This document shows, piece after piece, positions 62,053-64,000 of a stretch of DNA of 64,000 nucleotides; the first letter of the stretch is position 1, and every line of letters starts with the position of its first letter. The notes below the pieces were generated by a model. That model saw only the letters and a list, made by a program, of their open reading frames with translations. It was not told the origin of the DNA and made no database searches. This DNA is from Streptomyces sp. 71268 (lineage in GTDB: Bacteria > Actinomycetota > Actinomycetes > Streptomycetales > Streptomycetaceae). The position numbers and the translations under genes are program-made. Location: contig NZ_CP114200.1 of the NCBI RefSeq assembly GCF_029392895.1, positions 3,441,001-3,505,000 on the forward strand, read 5' to 3'.

Positions 62053-63162
62053 TTGACGTCGGCCAACGAGACGCGCACCGGCCTTGCGTACGGCTTCGCC
62101 GCGTATGGCATGTGGGGTCTCTTCCCTCTGTACTGGCCGCTGCTGGAGCCGACCGGCGCGGTCGAGATCCTGGCCCACCGCATGGTGTGGTCGCTGGCCG
62201 CCGTGATCATCATCCTGCTGGTGCTGCGGCGCTGGTCGTGGATACGGCCGCTGCTGCGTCAGCCCAAGCGACTCGGCCTGATCGCCTTCGCCGCTACCGT
62301 GATCTCCGTCAACTGGGGCATCTACATCTGGGGCGTCAACTCGGGGCACGTGGTCGAGGCGGCCCTGGGGTACTTCATCAACCCGCTGGTCAGCATCGCG
62401 TTCGGGGTGCTGCTGCTGCACGAGCGGCTGCGCCCGGCACAGTGGGCAGCGGTCGGCGTCGGCGTGGTCGCGGTGGCCGTACTGACGGTGGGGTACGGCA
62501 AGCTGCCCTGGATCGCGCTCACCCTCGCGTTCTCGTTCGGTACCTACGGGCTGGTCAAGAAGCACATCGGGCTTGACGGTCTGGAGTCGCTCGCGGCCGA
62601 GACCGGGATGCAGTTCCTGCCCGCGCTCGGCTTCCTGATCTTCCTGGGCGCGCGCGGCGACAGCACCTTCACCACCGATGGCGTCGGGCACGCGCTGCTG
62701 CTCGTCGGCTGCGGCTTCATCACCGCGGCTCCGCTGATCTGCTTCGGTGGCGCCGCCGTACGGCTGCCCCTCTCGGCGATCGGGATGTTGCAGTACATCG
62801 CCCCCACCTTCCAGTTCGTGCTGGGGCTCGTGGTCTTCCACGAGGAGATGCCCATCGAGCGGTGGGCCGGCTTCGCCCTGGTCTGGCTCGCCCTGGCCCT
62901 GTTGACCTGGGACGCCCTGCGGACCGCCCACCGGTCGCGGAGTGAACTGCGCGCTGCTGCGGCCCGTGCCGGCGAGGTCGCGGCCGTGCGCGCCGGCGAG
63001 GCGGTGGCCGTGGCGCAGGTCGGCGCGGAGCCGGGAGCGGGCGTTCCCACCCGGGCCGTTGCCGCGGCGGCGGCCGAGCTCGCCGAGACCGGACGGGCCC
63101 CCGTGACAGGCGCCCTCGACACCGACGGCGGCCTCCCGGCACCCGACGAACTGCCCCGCTGA
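62053..63162 (+). CDS. rarD: RarD family (EamA/DMT superfamily) permease
   Basis: A 369-residue membrane protein with ten transmembrane segments in two EamA repeats. RarD signatures are GFAAYGMWGLFPLYWPLLEP, EILAHRMVWSL, INPLVSIAFGVLLLHERLR and LQYIAPTFQFVLGLVVFHEE. The substrate is not established; E. coli RarD was named for chloramphenicol sensitivity. The last 70 residues are a soluble Ala-rich tail. The start is a TTG with GGAGGA 6 bases upstream. Confidence 0.9.
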   Translation: MTSANETRTGLAYGFAAYGMWGLFPLYWPLLEPTGAVEILAHRMVWSLAAVIIILLVLRRWSWIRPLLRQPKRLGLIAFAATVISVNWGIYIWGVNSGHVVEAALGYFINPLVSIAFGVLLLHERLRPAQWAAVGVGVVAVAVLTVGYGKLPWIALTLAFSFGTYGLVKKHIGLDGLESLAAETGMQFLPALGFLIFLGARGDSTFTTDGVGHALLLVGCGFITAAPLICFGGAAVRLPLSAIGMLQYIAPTFQFVLGLVVFHEEMPIERWAGFALVWLALALLTWDALRTAHRSRSELRAAAARAGEVAAVRAGEAVAVAQVGAEPGAGVPTRAVAAAAAELAETGRAPVTGALDTDGGLPAPDELPR

Positions 63163-63227
63163 CGCGCCGTTGACCTCGGCGTCCCAGGTTCCGGACGGTG
63201 AGGGAACCAACGACCGGGGGCGGGCAC

Positions 63228-63747
63228 ATGGGCACCGCACAGCGCACGGACGCTCCACCCGGCGCGGTGGCCGACCTCGCCGCGGCCCACGGCCTGGGAG
63301 CCCATCGGAGCACCGAGTCACGCGGCGACATCGACGGTGGGTACCTGGGATGTCTGGCCCTCGTCGTCCTCGTCCCTCCCGATGTCGGCCCGCTTCTCGG
63401 CCCCTACGGACCGCGCGGCGCCACCATCGGAGCAGCCCTGCTCTCACTTGGCCTCCTCGTGCTCGTCCTGGGCCTGCGCCATGCTCGCGCCGAGCACCTC
63501 CGGCCGGGGAACGTCTCCGTCCGTCGGGGAACACCCGGCGGCCACCAGCACGCCCGTGACCTGGGACGAGACCAACGCCGTGCACATGGGCGAGACCTCG
63601 GTCGAACTCGTCCTCCGGTACGCGCACGGCAACGACCAGGGGGCGGGCCAACGCCCCAGCATCGCCCTGCCGCGCACGGAGAACCCTCAGGAGCACGTGG
63701 CGTTCGCGCTGGTCCGCCGCCTGTTGCGCGACCCGGGGGCGGCCTGA
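63228..63747 (+). pseudogene. Probable frameshifted small membrane protein gene
   Basis: From the ATG at 63228 the frame encodes two hydrophobic stretches (YLGCLALVVLVPPDVGPLLG and ATIGAALLSLGLLVLVLGLR). After about 63530 this frame degenerates into Arg/Gly-rich sequence without a stop in the window. The +1 frame, in contrast, continues with plausible coding sequence (TPVTWDETNAVHMGETSVEL to RRLLRDPGAA) and stops at 63747. A single-base indel near 63500-63540 would join them. No family was recognised; a sequencing error is possible. Confidence 0.4.
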
Positions 63748-63874
63748 CCCCCGCCCCCGCCGCGACTCCCCCGGCGCTCGACCCTGCGCCCTGCCGCCAG
63801 GTGCCCCGCACGAGCGCACTGACCGGGGGACAGACCGGCGCTCGGGCTGCCCCGCGCGCCCCGCGCAGCCTCGG

Positions 63875-64000
63875 CTATCCGAGGGCGTCGGCCACATGGG
63901 CCATCACCTCTTTCCAATGCTCGCGGCGATGGGCCCGCTCGGTGGCGTCCGACAGCCGCTCCTGGTGGAACCGGAGCACCGCCTTCCCCTCCGCGCGGGC
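63875..64000 (-). CDS. C-terminal end of an unidentified minus-strand protein
   Basis: The last 41 codons of a gene entering from the right edge, ending with TAG at 63875-63877. The residues RFHQERLSDATERAHRREHW and then KEVMAHVADALG form a single charged helix-like segment. There is too little to assign a family. It is convergent with the broken membrane protein gene. Confidence 0.5.
   Translation of the reverse strand, partial: ARAEGKAVLRFHQERLSDATERAHRREHWKEVMAHVADALG

Overview
The window is chromosomal DNA of a high-GC actinomycete, almost certainly Streptomyces or a close relative. The grounds are very high GC with strong third-position bias, frequent GTG and TTG starts, TTGACN/TANNNT promoters, Streptomyces-type proteins (DUF1707/DUF4190, HxlR, paired sensor kinases), and a gene order I recall from S. 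coelicolor around SCO4594-SCO4662. Most genes are on the minus strand and form the conserved core of the chromosome.

Layout. 1-3360: edge of a toxin-antitoxin-like locus, a Uma2 nuclease-fold protein and a secreted PIG-L deacetylase with a lectin-like tail. 3435-22530, all minus: the translation/transcription block read from right to left as tRNA-Trp, secE, nusG, rplK, rplA, a lipoprotein gene, rplJ-rplL, rpoB-rpoC, a small membrane protein gene and the str operon rpsL-rpsG-fusA-tuf. Promoters, an L10-type leader and hairpin terminators mark the transcription units. 22731-30178: aspC-type aminotransferase, adenosine deaminase, a divergent TetR/NAD(P)H-binding pair, murB, and a TetR-controlled DHA2 exporter. 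30383-31885: tRNA-Thr, tRNA-Met, rpmG and two MaoC-type hydratase genes in one unit, the counterpart of the mycobacterial rpmG2-hadAB locus. 32174-40614: a degenerate amidohydrolase, a lipoprotein gene with an apparent ATT start, a lower-GC patch with a small Cys-containing secreted protein and VanZ, tRNA-Tyr, yajQ, a YccF protein and htpX.

40888-52286 is a second, incomplete complex I operon, nuoABCHIJKLMN. It lacks nuoD and the NADH-input genes nuoE, nuoF and nuoG. Four subunits carry long Ala/Pro-rich insertions or tails, and an unannotated 65-codon reading frame sits between nuoL and nuoM. Divergent from it lie two sensor kinases sharing a 275-bp, 99% identical tract, a NarL-type response regulator, and korAB (2-oxoacid:ferredoxin oxidoreductase). 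korAB next to a Nuo complex without an NADH module suggests that reduced ferredoxin may feed this complex; that is inference. The right end has a redox-type HxlR/qorB divergent pair, rarD, a probable frameshifted membrane protein gene and the end of an unidentified minus-strand gene.

Most of the window is conserved housekeeping sequence. The best candidates for new biology are the DEFG-less Nuo/Kor neighbourhood, the low-complexity Nuo expansions with the intra-operon small gene, the apparent gene conversion between the kinases, the predicted TetR operators, the ATT start and the metal-site-degenerate amidohydrolase.
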